DNA of 64,000 bases from Arsenophonus sp964026495 (GCF_964026495.1 NZ_OZ032148.1:496001-560000), one strand, 5' to 3'; positions 29,362-40,245 are shown, counted from the first letter of the stretch. Program-made: numbers and translations. The notes: a model not told the origin generated them from the letters alone.

Positions 29362-30909
29362 ATGATAACTTTTTATATATTACTACATTGGATTTTTATT
29401 TTTTTATACTGGCTCATTATTGCTGGAATTACCATTCGTATTTTATTAAAAAGTCGTCCGGTAACTTCTTCATTAACCTGGATATTAATCATCTACATAA
29501 TTCCATTAATAGGTGTAATGTTTTATTTAATCTTTGGAGAATTACGTCTTGGAAAAAGACGAATAACAAAAACAAAAAGCATGTGGGCTTCATTTGAAAG
29601 TTTAATATCAAAAATTAATAAATCAAAAAATATTTTTTGTGAACATAAGAGCCAAATAGCTTTACCTTTATTTTCATTATGTAAAAAAAGACAGGGATTT
29701 TCAGGAGTTCAAGGAAATAATCTACAACTTTTAACAAGTTATAAAGATTCTATAAATGCAATTATAAAAGATATTAATCTAGCATCTTCTAATATAGAAA
29801 TGGTATTTTATATTTGGCAATCAGGTGGGTTAGTTGATAAAGTTACAGAAGCATTAATTAATGCAGTAAAACGTGGTGTACATTGTAGAATTATGATCGA
29901 TTCCGCTGGTAGTTGGTCATTTTTTCATAGTAAAGAACCAAAAAAAATGAGAGCAGCAGGAATAGAATTAATAGAATCACTAAAAGTAAATTTATTTCGA
30001 TTTTTTTTTCGTCGTATGGATCTTCGTCAACATAGAAAAATAATTATTATTGATAATAATATTTCTTATGTTGGTAGCATGAATATGGTTGATCCACGCT
30101 ATTTTAAGCAAAATTTAGATTTAGGACAATGGATAGATGTTATTGTTCGTATGGAAGGACCAATTTCAAAAATATTAGGTATTATATATGCATTTGATTG
30201 GGAAATGGAAACAGGTCAACATCTTCCACCGATTTTTTCTAATGAAAACATAACAGAATTCAAAAAAACAAAAATTCATACAACTCAAGTTATTGCTTCA
30301 GGTCCTGGTTTTCCAAAAGAATTAATACAGCAATCATTAATACTTACTATTTTTTCTGCCCGTAAGCAATTAATTCTTACAACTCCTTATTTCGTTCCTA
30401 CTGATAATTTAATACATGCTATTTGTAGTACAGCTATGAGAGGTGTTGAAGTATTAATAATTATTCCTAATCGAAACAATTCTTTTCTAGTAGGTTGGGC
30501 CAGTCGAGTATTTTACTCTGAATTATTAGAAGCAGGAGTAAAAATTTATCAATTCAATGATGGGCTTTTGCACACTAAAAGCATATCTGTAGATGGTCAA
30601 TTAAGTTTAATTGGTTCGGTCAATTTAGATATGAGAAGTCTTTGGCTAAATTTTGAAATTACTATTGTGATTGATGATAAAAACTTCACCAATCATTTAA
30701 CTTTAATTCAGTATGATTATATAGCTCGTTCCATAGCTTTAATTCATAAAAATTGGGAAAAACGTCCCCTATGGAACCGTCTTATAGAGCGTATTTGTTA
30801 TTTTTTAGCCCATTGTTATAATTATATTAATATAAAAGACTTAAAAGTATTTATATTTAATTATTTAAGTCATTTTTTCTTTTTCCAACAAAAATATAAT
30901 GTATTTTAA
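29362..30909 (+). CDS. cls: Cardiolipin synthase A
   Basis: ClsA condenses two phosphatidylglycerols to cardiolipin in the inner membrane. The 515-residue protein begins with two membrane helices (residues about 3-25 and 35-57) and carries two phospholipase-D HKD motifs: HRKIIIIDNN and HTKSISVDGQLSLIGSVNLDMRS. Other signatures are NIEMVFYIWQ, RMDLRQHRK, GSMNMVDPRYFKQ and PYFVPTDNLIHA. It is about 29 residues longer than E. coli ClsA (486); the extra residues form a Phe/Tyr-rich C-terminal tail that probably arose by loss of the old stop codon. The start follows an AGGAA sequence. Confidence 0.96.
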   Translation: MITFYILLHWIFIFLYWLIIAGITIRILLKSRPVTSSLTWILIIYIIPLIGVMFYLIFGELRLGKRRITKTKSMWASFESLISKINKSKNIFCEHKSQIALPLFSLCKKRQGFSGVQGNNLQLLTSYKDSINAIIKDINLASSNIEMVFYIWQSGGLVDKVTEALINAVKRGVHCRIMIDSAGSWSFFHSKEPKKMRAAGIELIESLKVNLFRFFFRRMDLRQHRKIIIIDNNISYVGSMNMVDPRYFKQNLDLGQWIDVIVRMEGPISKILGIIYAFDWEMETGQHLPPIFSNENITEFKKTKIHTTQVIASGPGFPKELIQQSLILTIFSARKQLILTTPYFVPTDNLIHAICSTAMRGVEVLIIIPNRNNSFLVGWASRVFYSELLEAGVKIYQFNDGLLHTKSISVDGQLSLIGSVNLDMRSLWLNFEITIVIDDKNFTNHLTLIQYDYIARSIALIHKNWEKRPLWNRLIERICYFLAHCYNYINIKDLKVFIFNYLSHFFFFQQKYNVF

Positions 30910-30962
30910 AAAAATAATTATTATTTATCTAATATATGCATTTATACAATATTATTATAAGA

Positions 30963-31604
30963 TCATAATAATACAGAAAATACAGATATTAACCCTGTAA
31001 TAATAAACTCAACACCTAATGATATTAATAATAATCCAATAATGCGAGTAACAACATTAATTGTTGTTTGATTTAAATATTTAATTAATATACTTCCAGA
31101 TCGAAACAAAAGCCAACAAAAAAAAGCAAAAAAAATACTGGTTAAAATTAACCCTAATAAATTTCCCCATCCTTCTAAACGAGAAGACCAAACAATACAT
31201 GAACTTATTGCTCCTGGGCCTGCCATTAATGGCAGCGCTAAAGGAACAATACCAATATTATTTTGAACAGTAGTTTCTAATTTTTCTTTTTTATTATTTT
31301 CTTTATCTTTTATATTACTTATCATAGATATAGCAATACTAACAATTACTATCCCACCAGCAATTCGAAAAGAATCAATTGAAATACCAAGTAATTGCAA
31401 AAAAGTTTTACCAATTAATAAAGAAATACATAAAATAACAGCTACTGAAAAATTTGCTACAAAATTAGTACGATTTCTTTCAGCAAGAGAATGATTATTA
31501 GTCATAGTAATAAATATAGGCAAAATTCCTATTGGGTTGACTATCACAAAAAGAGCTAAAAAAAAATTTATATAATTATTAAAATCAAAGATAGTACTCA
31601 GCAC
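30963..31604 (-). CDS. ychE: MarC-family membrane protein YchE
   Basis: This inner-membrane protein belongs to the MarC/YchE family, whose substrate is not established. The 213 residues (E. coli 215) have six hydrophobic helices and family sequences NPIGILPIFITMT, GISIDSFRIAGGIVIVSIAISMIS, GIVPLALPLMAGPGAISSCIVW and TRIIGLLLISLGVEFIITG. It lies between cls and hns, as in E. coli where opp genes, adhE and tdk are also present. Despite older naming, MarC proteins are not proven multidrug-resistance factors. Confidence 0.92.
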   Translation of the reverse strand: MLSTIFDFNNYINFFLALFVIVNPIGILPIFITMTNNHSLAERNRTNFVANFSVAVILCISLLIGKTFLQLLGISIDSFRIAGGIVIVSIAISMISNIKDKENNKKEKLETTVQNNIGIVPLALPLMAGPGAISSCIVWSSRLEGWGNLLGLILTSIFFAFFCWLLFRSGSILIKYLNQTTINVVTRIIGLLLISLGVEFIITGLISVFSVLL

Positions 31605-32836
31605 AATTAACTTCCTTAATTTACTGATTAATATTTTACTAAAAATTAATTATATAATAATATTTAGTAAACAAAGAGAAAAATATTATATATAAAAACA
31701 TTTTTTTATATATTGAAAAATCATTTTAATAAATTTAAAATAAAATTTATTTAATGATATTTATTATATTATTTTAAATCATAAATTTTATTTATAGATA
31801 TTTTTAACGAAGAAAACACGTATATAAATTAAATTAAATTTAAAAATACAAAAAATATTAAATAACAGTGATCGATTATTTTTTACATACTAATAATTTT
31901 TAAATACAATATATCAAAAATCATCTATTTATGCATAATTATAAAAAAATATTTTTAATAAATCCTTTAAAAAATTTTAACATAAATTTAAATTACTTTA
32001 TTAAAATAAATATAATCTATTTACTATATTATATTTATTTTTAAATTTAAAATAAAATTTATGTAATTTGTTTTTATAAAATATCTTGAAAAAAGATAAA
32101 TTAGAAACAAAAATTATGCTGAATAATCAAAATTTATTTTTTATATTTTTTCAAAAATTTTATCAAAAATTACAATATATTATTATTACAATATATCATT
32201 AAATATTTGTATTTAGAAAAATAATAAATTATATTACTTTAATATATAAATCCTTTTATTACATTAAATTTTATAAAAAAATATTTTCAAATTAAGTATT
32301 TTTAGTATAACATTTTAACAATAAATACTAATTAATATTTATTATAGAATTAAAAAATAAGATTTTTTATTATTAATTATAATAATAAAAATATCAAAAA
32401 TTAAGAAAATTAATACTTTTTAAAAAAACATATTAATCTCAAAAATAATATGATTAGTTTTATTCTAGAATTTAAGTGTCAAAATTAAAATTGCATTTTT
32501 CTATAAAAATTCTACAAATTAAAAATTGAAATAATTTTTTATAAAAATATTAGTTATTTAATATTTTAATATTTACAAATTTATGTATGAATATATTATT
32601 ATTTATTTGTTGATAATTTTAACATATGCTATATATTTAAATAATAATTTTATTAAATACACAATTAGTAGGTAGATATTTAATATTAAAAGTATTGCTT
32701 TACATATAAAATTTTTATAAATAAAAAATAACATATATATTATATTAAAAATCTTTGATACATAAAAATCTTTTAAAGATAACTTTTATATTGCTTTATA
32801 TAAAAATAAATTTCAATTCATTTTGTAATTTCACTA
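31605..32836 (+). other. 1.2-kb spacer between ychE and hns
   Basis: E. coli carries adhE and tdk between ychE and hns. I can read no relic of either here. The sequence is simple A/T-rich DNA. Confidence 0.5.
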
Positions 32837-32865
32837 TTGCGGAAAATAGCATAGCACTCTATCAT
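32837..32865 (+). promoter_or_regulatory. Probable sigma-70 promoter of hns
   Basis: TTGCGG (32837-32842) and TATCAT (32860-32865) are spaced by exactly 17 bases, 63 bases before the hns start. Just downstream a 16-base unit (AAAGCATTATAAAAAT) is partly duplicated at about 32868-32900. Confidence 0.55.
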
Positions 32866-32928
32866 TATAAAGCATTATAAAAATAAAGCATTATAAAAAA
32901 ACATTCCTTTCAATTTGAGATTAAGAAA

Positions 32929-33348
32929 ATGAGCGATTCATTTAAATATTTTAAATCATTAAACAATATTCGTACTTTGCGTGCAATAGCAAGAGAAATT
33001 CCTTTAGAATCATTACAAGAAATACAAGACAAATTTAATACAGTTGTAGAAGAACGTCGTGAAGATGAAAATCAAGCAAAAGCACAGTTAGAAGCCCATA
33101 GCCAAAAGATTGCAAAATATATCAAATTACTTGAAGGAGAGGGACTCAGCTTAGATGATTTGGTAACCGCAAAAAACCCCTCTTCTAAAACAACTGATCG
33201 CACTAAACGTGCTTTACGACCAGCTAAATATCAATATAAAAATAAAAACGGAGAAATAAAAACATGGACAGGTCAAGGTCGGACTCCAGCTGTTATTAAA
33301 CAAGCAATGGAGAAAAAAGGAAAAAAATTAGATGATTTTTTAATCTAA
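32929..33348 (+). CDS. hns: Nucleoid-structuring protein H-NS
   Basis: H-NS binds curved A/T-rich DNA, forms filaments and silences transcription. The 139-residue protein (E. coli 137) has the N-terminal dimerisation helices (FKYFKSLNNIRTLRAIAREIPLESLQEIQDKF), a Lys-rich linker, and the C-terminal DNA-binding domain with KYQYKNKNGEIKTWTGQGRTPAVIKQAM, including the minor-groove hook QGR. Oligomerisation and DNA-binding residues all look intact. It is convergent with galU and separated from it by a clear terminator, as in E. coli. Keeping H-NS in a genome where nearly all DNA is A/T-rich is noteworthy. Confidence 0.97.
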   Translation: MSDSFKYFKSLNNIRTLRAIAREIPLESLQEIQDKFNTVVEERREDENQAKAQLEAHSQKIAKYIKLLEGEGLSLDDLVTAKNPSSKTTDRTKRALRPAKYQYKNKNGEIKTWTGQGRTPAVIKQAMEKKGKKLDDFLI

Positions 33349-33361
33349 ACATTTTTTAATT

Positions 33362-33391
33362 AAAAATACTCTTTACATAAAGGGTATTTTT
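33362..33391 (+). terminator. Intrinsic terminator of hns (possibly bidirectional)
   Basis: AAAAATACTCTTT pairs with AAAGGGTATTTTT through 13 positions (one G-U) around the tetraloop ACAT, 13 bases after the hns stop. The right arm ends in five T. On the opposite strand the arm also ends in T, so galU transcripts could stop here too. Confidence 0.85.
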
Positions 33392-33650
33392 AATCAAAAA
33401 TATCAATATATATTATATTAGCAAAAAAAAATAGCAAAAAAAATAAATATATTAAAGATATAAATAAAAATTTATTTATACATTACAATTAAATTACATT
33501 AAGATTTTTAAAATAACTTCTAAAATTTAAAAACGATTTAAAAAAAGCATTATTAATAATTACAATTATCTTGAACAAATATTTATTTGTAAAATAAAAT
33601 ATTTATTTTATCATAAAATTTATTCTTACTGATCATTAATAATACATTGA

Positions 33651-34562
33651 TCAAAAAATATTTTTTATCCATGCAGAAAATTCATTACCTAATGATTCAT
33701 GTTGCATGCCATATTCGACAAATGCTTTCATATAACCTAATTTATTACCACAATCATAACTTTTACCCTGTAAATGATAAGCCTCAACTGGTGCATGTTC
33801 TATTAACATATCAATTGCATCTGTTAATTGAATTTCGTCTCCACGACCAGTTTTAGTTTTTTCTAATAAATTCCAAATTTTTTCTGAAAAAACATAACGA
33901 CCAACTATAGATAAATTTGAAGGTGCTTCATTGACTAAAGGTTTTTCAATAACACCTTTAATAATTCTACTTTCACCTGGTTTTAATTCATAATTATTAC
34001 AATCAACAATACCATAATTGGATATAGATTCTTTTAATGCAACAGATTCGACAAGAATTTGACTAACTGACGTTTCATAATAACGCATTAACATCGTACT
34101 TAAATTACACTTTGTAAACTTAGCTGAATATTCATTAATAATAACATCAGGTAAAACTACAGCAAAAGGTTCTTCTCCTACTAATGGTTTTGCACATAAG
34201 ATTGCATGTCCTAACCCTTTTGCAATACCCTGTCTCGTTTGTATAATTGTTACATGATTAGGACATATAGACTGCACATCATTTAATAATTGTCGTTTAA
34301 CTCGTTTTTCTAAAATAGCTTCTAATTCAAAACTTGTATCAAAATGATTTTCTATAGAATTTTTTGAAGAATGAGTAACTAATATAATCTCGTTTATACC
34401 TGCAGATATACATTCATTAACTACATACTGAATCATGGGTTTGTCAGCTAAGGGCAACATCTCTTTAGGAATAGCTTTAGTTGCTGGCAACATACGAGTG
34501 CCTAAACCAGCAACAGGGATAACTACTTTATGCACTCTTTTTTTTTGTTTTTTAAATTCCAT
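33651..34562 (-). CDS. galU: UTP-glucose-1-phosphate uridylyltransferase
   Basis: GalU makes UDP-glucose from UTP and glucose-1-phosphate, for lipopolysaccharide and osmolyte synthesis. The 303-residue protein (E. coli 302) has the nucleotide-binding loop PVAGLGTRMLPATKAIPKEMLPL near residues 16-38, KPMIQYVVNE, FAVVLPDVII, GVIEKP and GRGDEIQLTDAI. It is convergent with hns, the E. coli arrangement. All family motifs are intact. It suggests that some sugar-nucleotide-dependent envelope synthesis survives. Confidence 0.97.
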   Translation of the reverse strand: MEFKKQKKRVHKVVIPVAGLGTRMLPATKAIPKEMLPLADKPMIQYVVNECISAGINEIILVTHSSKNSIENHFDTSFELEAILEKRVKRQLLNDVQSICPNHVTIIQTRQGIAKGLGHAILCAKPLVGEEPFAVVLPDVIINEYSAKFTKCNLSTMLMRYYETSVSQILVESVALKESISNYGIVDCNNYELKPGESRIIKGVIEKPLVNEAPSNLSIVGRYVFSEKIWNLLEKTKTGRGDEIQLTDAIDMLIEHAPVEAYHLQGKSYDCGNKLGYMKAFVEYGMQHESLGNEFSAWIKNIF

Positions 34563-36204
34563 TTTTTATTCCAAATTTTGGATATTAAACATACTCAAAA
34601 CGATTAAAAAATTTGAAAATCTTTTTATAAAATATCAGTAAATATAAAAAAATAAACAATTAACAAAATATAAAAACATTCTTAAGATAAAAAATATAAA
34701 TATTTATATAAAAAATTGATTATTTGCATTTATTTGATTTTTCTTTAAAAATAAAGATTTTTCTAAAAAAATATTTTAAATAGATAATAATTGTATTATT
34801 AAATTTATATTATCAATATCAATTATATTGATATTGATAAATCAGATGTTATAGTTATAATAATATAGATCTATAATATAGATAAAGAATATACTTTTAA
34901 TAAAAAGTAAAATATTATATAAAATATTAAATGTGATTTGAAAAAGTTTTTAAAAATAGTCAATTTTATTTTAAAAGTTAAATTATTAAATTATTTATAA
35001 TAAAATTTTAAACTATATAAAAATAATAATATCAAATATAAAAAAAATTATGGTATCTTAACATATTTTTTATAAAAAATATGTTAAAAATAGCAGGTTT
35101 CATATCATTTTTATAGAAATGAGATTTTTAAAAAATAATTAAATTTCTAATTTTAAAACAAAAAATACTTTTTATTTAAAATGAATCAGATACTATCTGG
35201 TATGAATAAGGTTTTTATAAGAAATATTAAATAATTTTTATATTATTCTATAATTTAAATATATATTTTGTTTTTTATATCTTACAAACCAAAGATTTTG
35301 ATAATTATATTATAAATCTAATCTAGTAATAGATTAGTGCTAAAATAAAAAATTTGCAAATACTTTTTTTTATGTAAAGTATCGTATCCCTAAAATAAAA
35401 TAAAGTTTAATTTATAAAAAATATTATAATGATATTATTTTATATCAAAAATATCTATATATAGTGATAGAAAATAAAAAATATTTTTTAATATTTATAC
35501 AAAAAATTTTTATAAACCTGGTACCATGTTTATAACATATATGATATGATTGAATATCATTCAACAAAAAAAATATTTCATGATCAGTATAAAAAATAAT
35601 ATTTTATATATTATAATACAAAAATAATATAAAAAAGCGATTTTAAAAATCGCATTGATAAAATATTTTTTGTTAAAAAATATAGTATCTTTGCTCTTAT
35701 AAAAATAAGCAACAGAATATAACTATCATATTAATTTAAATTCTGAATTTTAAGTTCTTATTAAGAATAATAACAAATTATTTTGCAAAAAAAATATTTT
35801 TTCTTTTAAAATTTAAATAAAATATTTAGCACGTATCTTTTAAAAAAGAATTTTTTGATAAAAAAATCCTTGAAATAAAATTCATTTAATAATATGTAAT
35901 CCTTAAATGAACTTACTACAAATTTTTTGAAATATTTTCTAAAAGTTATAGTTTTTAATAAAAAATCTGAACTGATTTTTATAAAATGGCATATAAATAT
36001 TTTAAATATAACTTAAAATTAAAAATTCTTTGTAAATAAAAATAATATTTATTATGTAAAATATGATGCACACTGTTCTGTTAATGATCATCAAAAAATA
36101 TTTATTTTATTAACGATTCTATAAATCTAATGAATTACATTGATAAAATCAATCTGATACAATATCTTACATAAATTTTTGATTTTTATCAATATAGGAG
36201 CCTA
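34563..36204. other. 1.6-kb gene-free region rich in A/T palindromes
   Basis: No gene can be read between galU and xthA. Structures: an inverted repeat with 14-base arms at 34810-34840 (TATCAATATCAAT core, 3-base loop), a near-perfect 30-base palindrome at 35058-35087 (arms TTAACATATTTTTT), CTAATCTA/TAGATTAG near 35319-35338, and GCGATTTT/AAAATCGC near 35637. They may be terminators of genes that have since been deleted. Confidence 0.55.
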
Positions 36205-37011
36205 ATGAAATTTGTTTCATTTAATATTAATAGCCTAAGAGCACATGTCCATCAACTTGAAGCTATTGTGAAAAAACATCAACCAGATGTGATTGGTTTA
36301 CAAGAAACAAAAGTAGAAGATAATGCGTTTCCTTTAAAACAAGTACATCAGTTAGGTTATTATGTTTTCTATTATGGACAAAAAGCACATTATGGTGTGG
36401 CATTATTTTTTAAAAAAAAACCCATAACCATTCGAAAAGGTTTTCCAAACGAAGACAATAATGCTCAACGTCGTATTATTATGGCAGATATAAAAACAGA
36501 AAAAGGAGTAATTACTGTCATAAATGGTTATTTTCCCCAAGGTGAATGTCGTAATCATCCAATAAAATTTCTTGCAAAAAAAAAATTTTATCAAGATTTA
36601 TATATTTACTTAAAGAATTATATTATATCCAAATCTCACATCATTCTTATGGGAGATATGAATATTAGTCCAACAGATAACGATATTGGTATTGGCGAAA
36701 TAAACAAAAAACGTTGGTTAAATAGAGGAAAATGTTCTTTCTTACCAGAAGAACGTCTTTGGATAGAAAAATTAAAATCTTTAGGTTTAATAGATACTTA
36801 TCGTAAAAAAAACCCAGATGCTATAAATCAATTTTCTTGGTTTGATTATCGTTCAAAAGGTTTTGAAAAAAATCGGGGTTTACGAGTTGACTTAATCCTA
36901 GCATCAAAATTATTATTTAATTATTGTATTGATACAGGTATTGACTATGAAATTAAAAGTATGAAAAAACCTTCGGATCATGCTCCTATTTGGGCAAAAT
37001 TTCAATTTTAA
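36205..37011 (+). CDS. xthA: Exodeoxyribonuclease III
   Basis: XthA is the main AP endonuclease and 3'-repair exonuclease of base-excision repair. The 268 residues equal the E. coli length. Active-site elements are visible: N7 in SFNIN, metal ligand Glu34 in GLQETKVED, GDMNISPTDNDIG (general acid region), FSWFDYRS and the terminal SDHAPIWA with the catalytic His. An AGGAG lies five bases before the ATG. Together with ung in this window it gives a uracil-repair pathway, of interest in an A/T-drifting genome. Confidence 0.97.
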   Translation: MKFVSFNINSLRAHVHQLEAIVKKHQPDVIGLQETKVEDNAFPLKQVHQLGYYVFYYGQKAHYGVALFFKKKPITIRKGFPNEDNNAQRRIIMADIKTEKGVITVINGYFPQGECRNHPIKFLAKKKFYQDLYIYLKNYIISKSHIILMGDMNISPTDNDIGIGEINKKRWLNRGKCSFLPEERLWIEKLKSLGLIDTYRKKNPDAINQFSWFDYRSKGFEKNRGLRVDLILASKLLFNYCIDTGIDYEIKSMKKPSDHAPIWAKFQF

Positions 37012-37154
37012 TAAACATAAAGCTTTCAATATTATTTTCTGATATCATTTTTTTAAAAATGACTTATCTAGAATAGTTGCTAACTTATACATCATACAAA
37101 TATCTTGATTATATAATTTTATACTAGCATTTGAAATAATGGAATTCCATAATA

Positions 37155-39029
37155 ATGAATTTTATATGCACGTTTTTCAAACTTATTTGGCAATTGATAA
37201 ATTTTATTAGAAAATTTATCAATAGTTTTATTTGTCTTGTATTCATTTTTATTGCAATAAGTACTTATTTTTCTTATAAAAAAGACAATATATATAATAA
37301 TCAATATAATGGTGCTTTACTTATCAATCTAAAAGGAATTATAGTAGACCAAATTTCCATCCCTAATCCTATTGATAGAATTACTCAAAAATTATTGAGA
37401 AAATCAAATCACAAAATATATGAAAATTCATTATTTAATATTGTAAATATTATTCGTCATGCAATTTATGATAATAAGATTACTGGAATTGTTTTGCAAT
37501 TGGATAACTTAATTAATGCAGACCAACCTGCTTTACAATATATAGGAAAAGCATTAACTGAATTTAAAGCATCTGGTAAACCAATTTATGCTATCGGGAA
37601 TACTTATAATCAATTACAATATTATTTAGCAAGTTTTGCTAATAATATATATATGTCACAACAAGGTAACGTTGAGATTTTTGGATATTCAACAAACAAA
37701 CTATATTATAAATCACTCCTTGACAAACTAAAAATTAATACACATATTTTTCGTGTGGGAAATTATAAATCAGCAGTAGAACCATTTCTTCGTAATAATA
37801 TGTCTCCTGAAACACGTGAAGCTGATACAGTATGGATTAATGCAATATGGCAAAATTATTTATCAACAATTGCTCAAAATAGAAAAACAAATCCAAAAAA
37901 TATTTTTTCTGATACACAAAATTTCATAAAAGAAATAAAAAGTGTTAATGGTAATGTTGCACAACATGCTATTAAAAAAAATCTAATAGACCATATTTTT
38001 ACTGATGCAGTAATAGAACAAGAATTAATAAAAATATTTGGTTGGAATAACAAACAACAACATTATAATTATATTAGTATATACGACTATGCTCATATAA
38101 CACCACAAATTAAAGCAAAAAATAATCTCAATAAGTCTGATAAAACAATTAGCAATATAGCAGTAATAATTGCTAATGGGACAATTATTAATGGAAAAGA
38201 AGAACCTGGTATCATTGGTAGTGAAAGCATAGTAGAAAAAATACGCAAAGCAAGACTTAATACAAACATAAAAGCAATTATTTTGCGTATTAATAGTCCC
38301 GGTGGCAGTGTTACTGCTGCAGAAACTATTCGTAATGAATTATTAGCTGCACATGATATAAATAATAAAGTAATTATTGTTTCTATGGGTGGTATGGCAG
38401 CATCAGGTGGTTATTGGATTTCTACACCAGCTAATTATATTATTGCTAGTCCAACAACTTTAACAGGATCAATTGGTATTTTTGGACTCATCCATACATT
38501 TGAAAAAACTTTAAATACCATTGGTATCTATACTGATGGAATATCTAATACATCATTAGCAGATATTTCTATTACAAAAGGTATCAATCAAGATTTTTTC
38601 GATATGATGCAATTAACAATTGAAAACAGTTATCGTACTTTCATACAATACGTTGCTAATGCACGTAACAAAAAACTGGAAGAAATAGAAAAAATTGCTC
38701 AAGGTCGAATATGGATAGGTTCAGATGCCTTTAAAAAAGGTTTAATTGATAAACTTGGTGATTTTGATGATGCGATTGAAAAAGCAGTTGAATTAGGTGC
38801 TATCAAAGTTCCTGTACTTGATTGGATGCAACCTGAATATTCTTTTATTGATGAACTACTACTAGATTTTACTTTAAGTGCTCAAATCATAACAAAAAAA
38901 ATATTACAATCATTTATATCTAATAAAACTGCTAATAATCTCAACCAACAAATTCAAATGTATAAAAATATGAATGATCCAAAAAATCATTATGCATTTT
39001 GTGTAAATTGTCCTATATATATAAAATAA
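37155..39029 (+). CDS. sppA: Signal peptide peptidase SppA (protease IV)
   Basis: SppA is an inner-membrane serine protease that degrades cleaved signal peptides; it has a Ser-Lys dyad spread over two homologous halves. The 624-residue protein (E. coli 618) has one N-terminal membrane helix (FICLVFIFIAISTYFSY), the lysine in FRVGNYKSAVEPFLRNNMS (first half), and the nucleophilic Ser in GGMAASGGYWIS (second half). LRINSPGGSVTAAETIRNE and SPTTLTGSIGIFG are also characteristic. xthA and sppA are neighbours in E. coli as well, with several genes lost between. It appears intact. Confidence 0.95.
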   Translation: MNFICTFFKLIWQLINFIRKFINSFICLVFIFIAISTYFSYKKDNIYNNQYNGALLINLKGIIVDQISIPNPIDRITQKLLRKSNHKIYENSLFNIVNIIRHAIYDNKITGIVLQLDNLINADQPALQYIGKALTEFKASGKPIYAIGNTYNQLQYYLASFANNIYMSQQGNVEIFGYSTNKLYYKSLLDKLKINTHIFRVGNYKSAVEPFLRNNMSPETREADTVWINAIWQNYLSTIAQNRKTNPKNIFSDTQNFIKEIKSVNGNVAQHAIKKNLIDHIFTDAVIEQELIKIFGWNNKQQHYNYISIYDYAHITPQIKAKNNLNKSDKTISNIAVIIANGTIINGKEEPGIIGSESIVEKIRKARLNTNIKAIILRINSPGGSVTAAETIRNELLAAHDINNKVIIVSMGGMAASGGYWISTPANYIIASPTTLTGSIGIFGLIHTFEKTLNTIGIYTDGISNTSLADISITKGINQDFFDMMQLTIENSYRTFIQYVANARNKKLEEIEKIAQGRIWIGSDAFKKGLIDKLGDFDDAIEKAVELGAIKVPVLDWMQPEYSFIDELLLDFTLSAQIITKKILQSFISNKTANNLNQQIQMYKNMNDPKNHYAFCVNCPIYIK

Positions 39030-39072
39030 GATCATATAATCAATGAATCACAGTTCTTTAAAAATTGATAAT

Positions 39073-40245
39073 TTATACAAAATTATTCGTTAAAAATTGG
39101 TCACGTAATTTATTAATTACATCATGAATTAATAAAATTGCATAATCAATTTCTTCTTCAGTAGTAAAACGTCCAAAAGAAAAACGAATTGCACTATATG
39201 CTAAATTATCATCTATTCCTAATGCTTTTAACACATATGACGGTTCAAGATTACCTGAGGTACATGCTGAACCTGATGAAACAGCTAAATCTTCCAGTTC
39301 TAATATCAAAGATTTACCATTAATATGATCAAAACTAACATTTAAAATATGAGGAGCCCCATTTTTAAAATCACCATTTAAATATATTTCGTGAATATTT
39401 TTAATACCACTCCATAAACGTTTTCTTAATTGACTTAATCTTATATTTTCTGTTACCATTTCTTCCTGAGCAATCTTATAAGCTTCCCCCATTCCCACTA
39501 TTTGATGAACTGGTAATGTTCCTGAACGCATACCTTGTTCGTGACCTCCACCATGTTGTTGCGCTGAGATTTGAAAATTTGATTGACGACGCACATACAG
39601 TGCACCAATTCCCATTGGACCATATAATTTATGTGCTGAAAAGGACATCAAATCTACTTTCAATATTTTTAAATTAATTGGTAATTTACCTATAGATTGA
39701 GTTGCATCAACATGAAATATGATATCTCTATCAGTACAAAGATTACCAATAGAAGTAATATCTTGAATAATTCCGATTTCATTATTTACATGCATTACAG
39801 AAACTAAAATTGTGTGATTAGTTATAGCGCTTTCTAATTCATTTAAATCAATTAAACCATTACTTTTCGGTGCAAGGTAAGTGACTAAAACGCCTTCACG
39901 CTCAAGTTGTTTACAAGTATCTAGAATAGCTTTATGTTCTGTTTTAATTGTAATTATATGCTTATTTCTTTTATCAAAAAAAGCAGTAATACCTTTTAAA
40001 GCTAAATTATTTGATTCTGTTGCACCTGATGTAAAAATAATTTCACGGGGATCTGCATTTATTAAGTCAGCAATCTGATTACGAGCAATATCTACTGCCT
40101 CTTCAGCTCTCCATCCAAAAATATGTGAACGTGAAGATGGGTTTCCAAAATTGCCATCTATAGTGATACATTTCATCATTTTCTTGGCAACACGTAAATC
40201 AACAGGTGTTGTTGCTGCATAATCTAAATAAATTGGTAATTTCAT
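39073..40245 (-). CDS. iscS: Cysteine desulfurase IscS, C-terminal tail missing
   Basis: IscS is a PLP enzyme that takes sulfur from cysteine as a persulfide for Fe-S clusters and thio-modified tRNA. The 390-residue protein has the PLP Lys in SFSAHKLYGP, EHKAILDTC, MHVNNEIG, VDATQSIG, and catalytic Cys328 in SSGSACTSGNLEPSY. E. coli IscS has 404 residues; here the sequence leaves the family after KLRD and ends FLTNNFV, losing the segment that in E. coli reads [20 protein letters not shown]. That tail contributes to IscU binding in E. coli. iscU does not follow, and iscR does not precede. TusE and TadA in this window fit a role in tRNA modification. Confidence 0.95.
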   Translation of the reverse strand: MKLPIYLDYAATTPVDLRVAKKMMKCITIDGNFGNPSSRSHIFGWRAEEAVDIARNQIADLINADPREIIFTSGATESNNLALKGITAFFDKRNKHIITIKTEHKAILDTCKQLEREGVLVTYLAPKSNGLIDLNELESAITNHTILVSVMHVNNEIGIIQDITSIGNLCTDRDIIFHVDATQSIGKLPINLKILKVDLMSFSAHKLYGPMGIGALYVRRQSNFQISAQQHGGGHEQGMRSGTLPVHQIVGMGEAYKIAQEEMVTENIRLSQLRKRLWSGIKNIHEIYLNGDFKNGAPHILNVSFDHINGKSLILELEDLAVSSGSACTSGNLEPSYVLKALGIDDNLAYSAIRFSFGRFTTEEEIDYAILLIHDVINKLRDQFLTNNFV

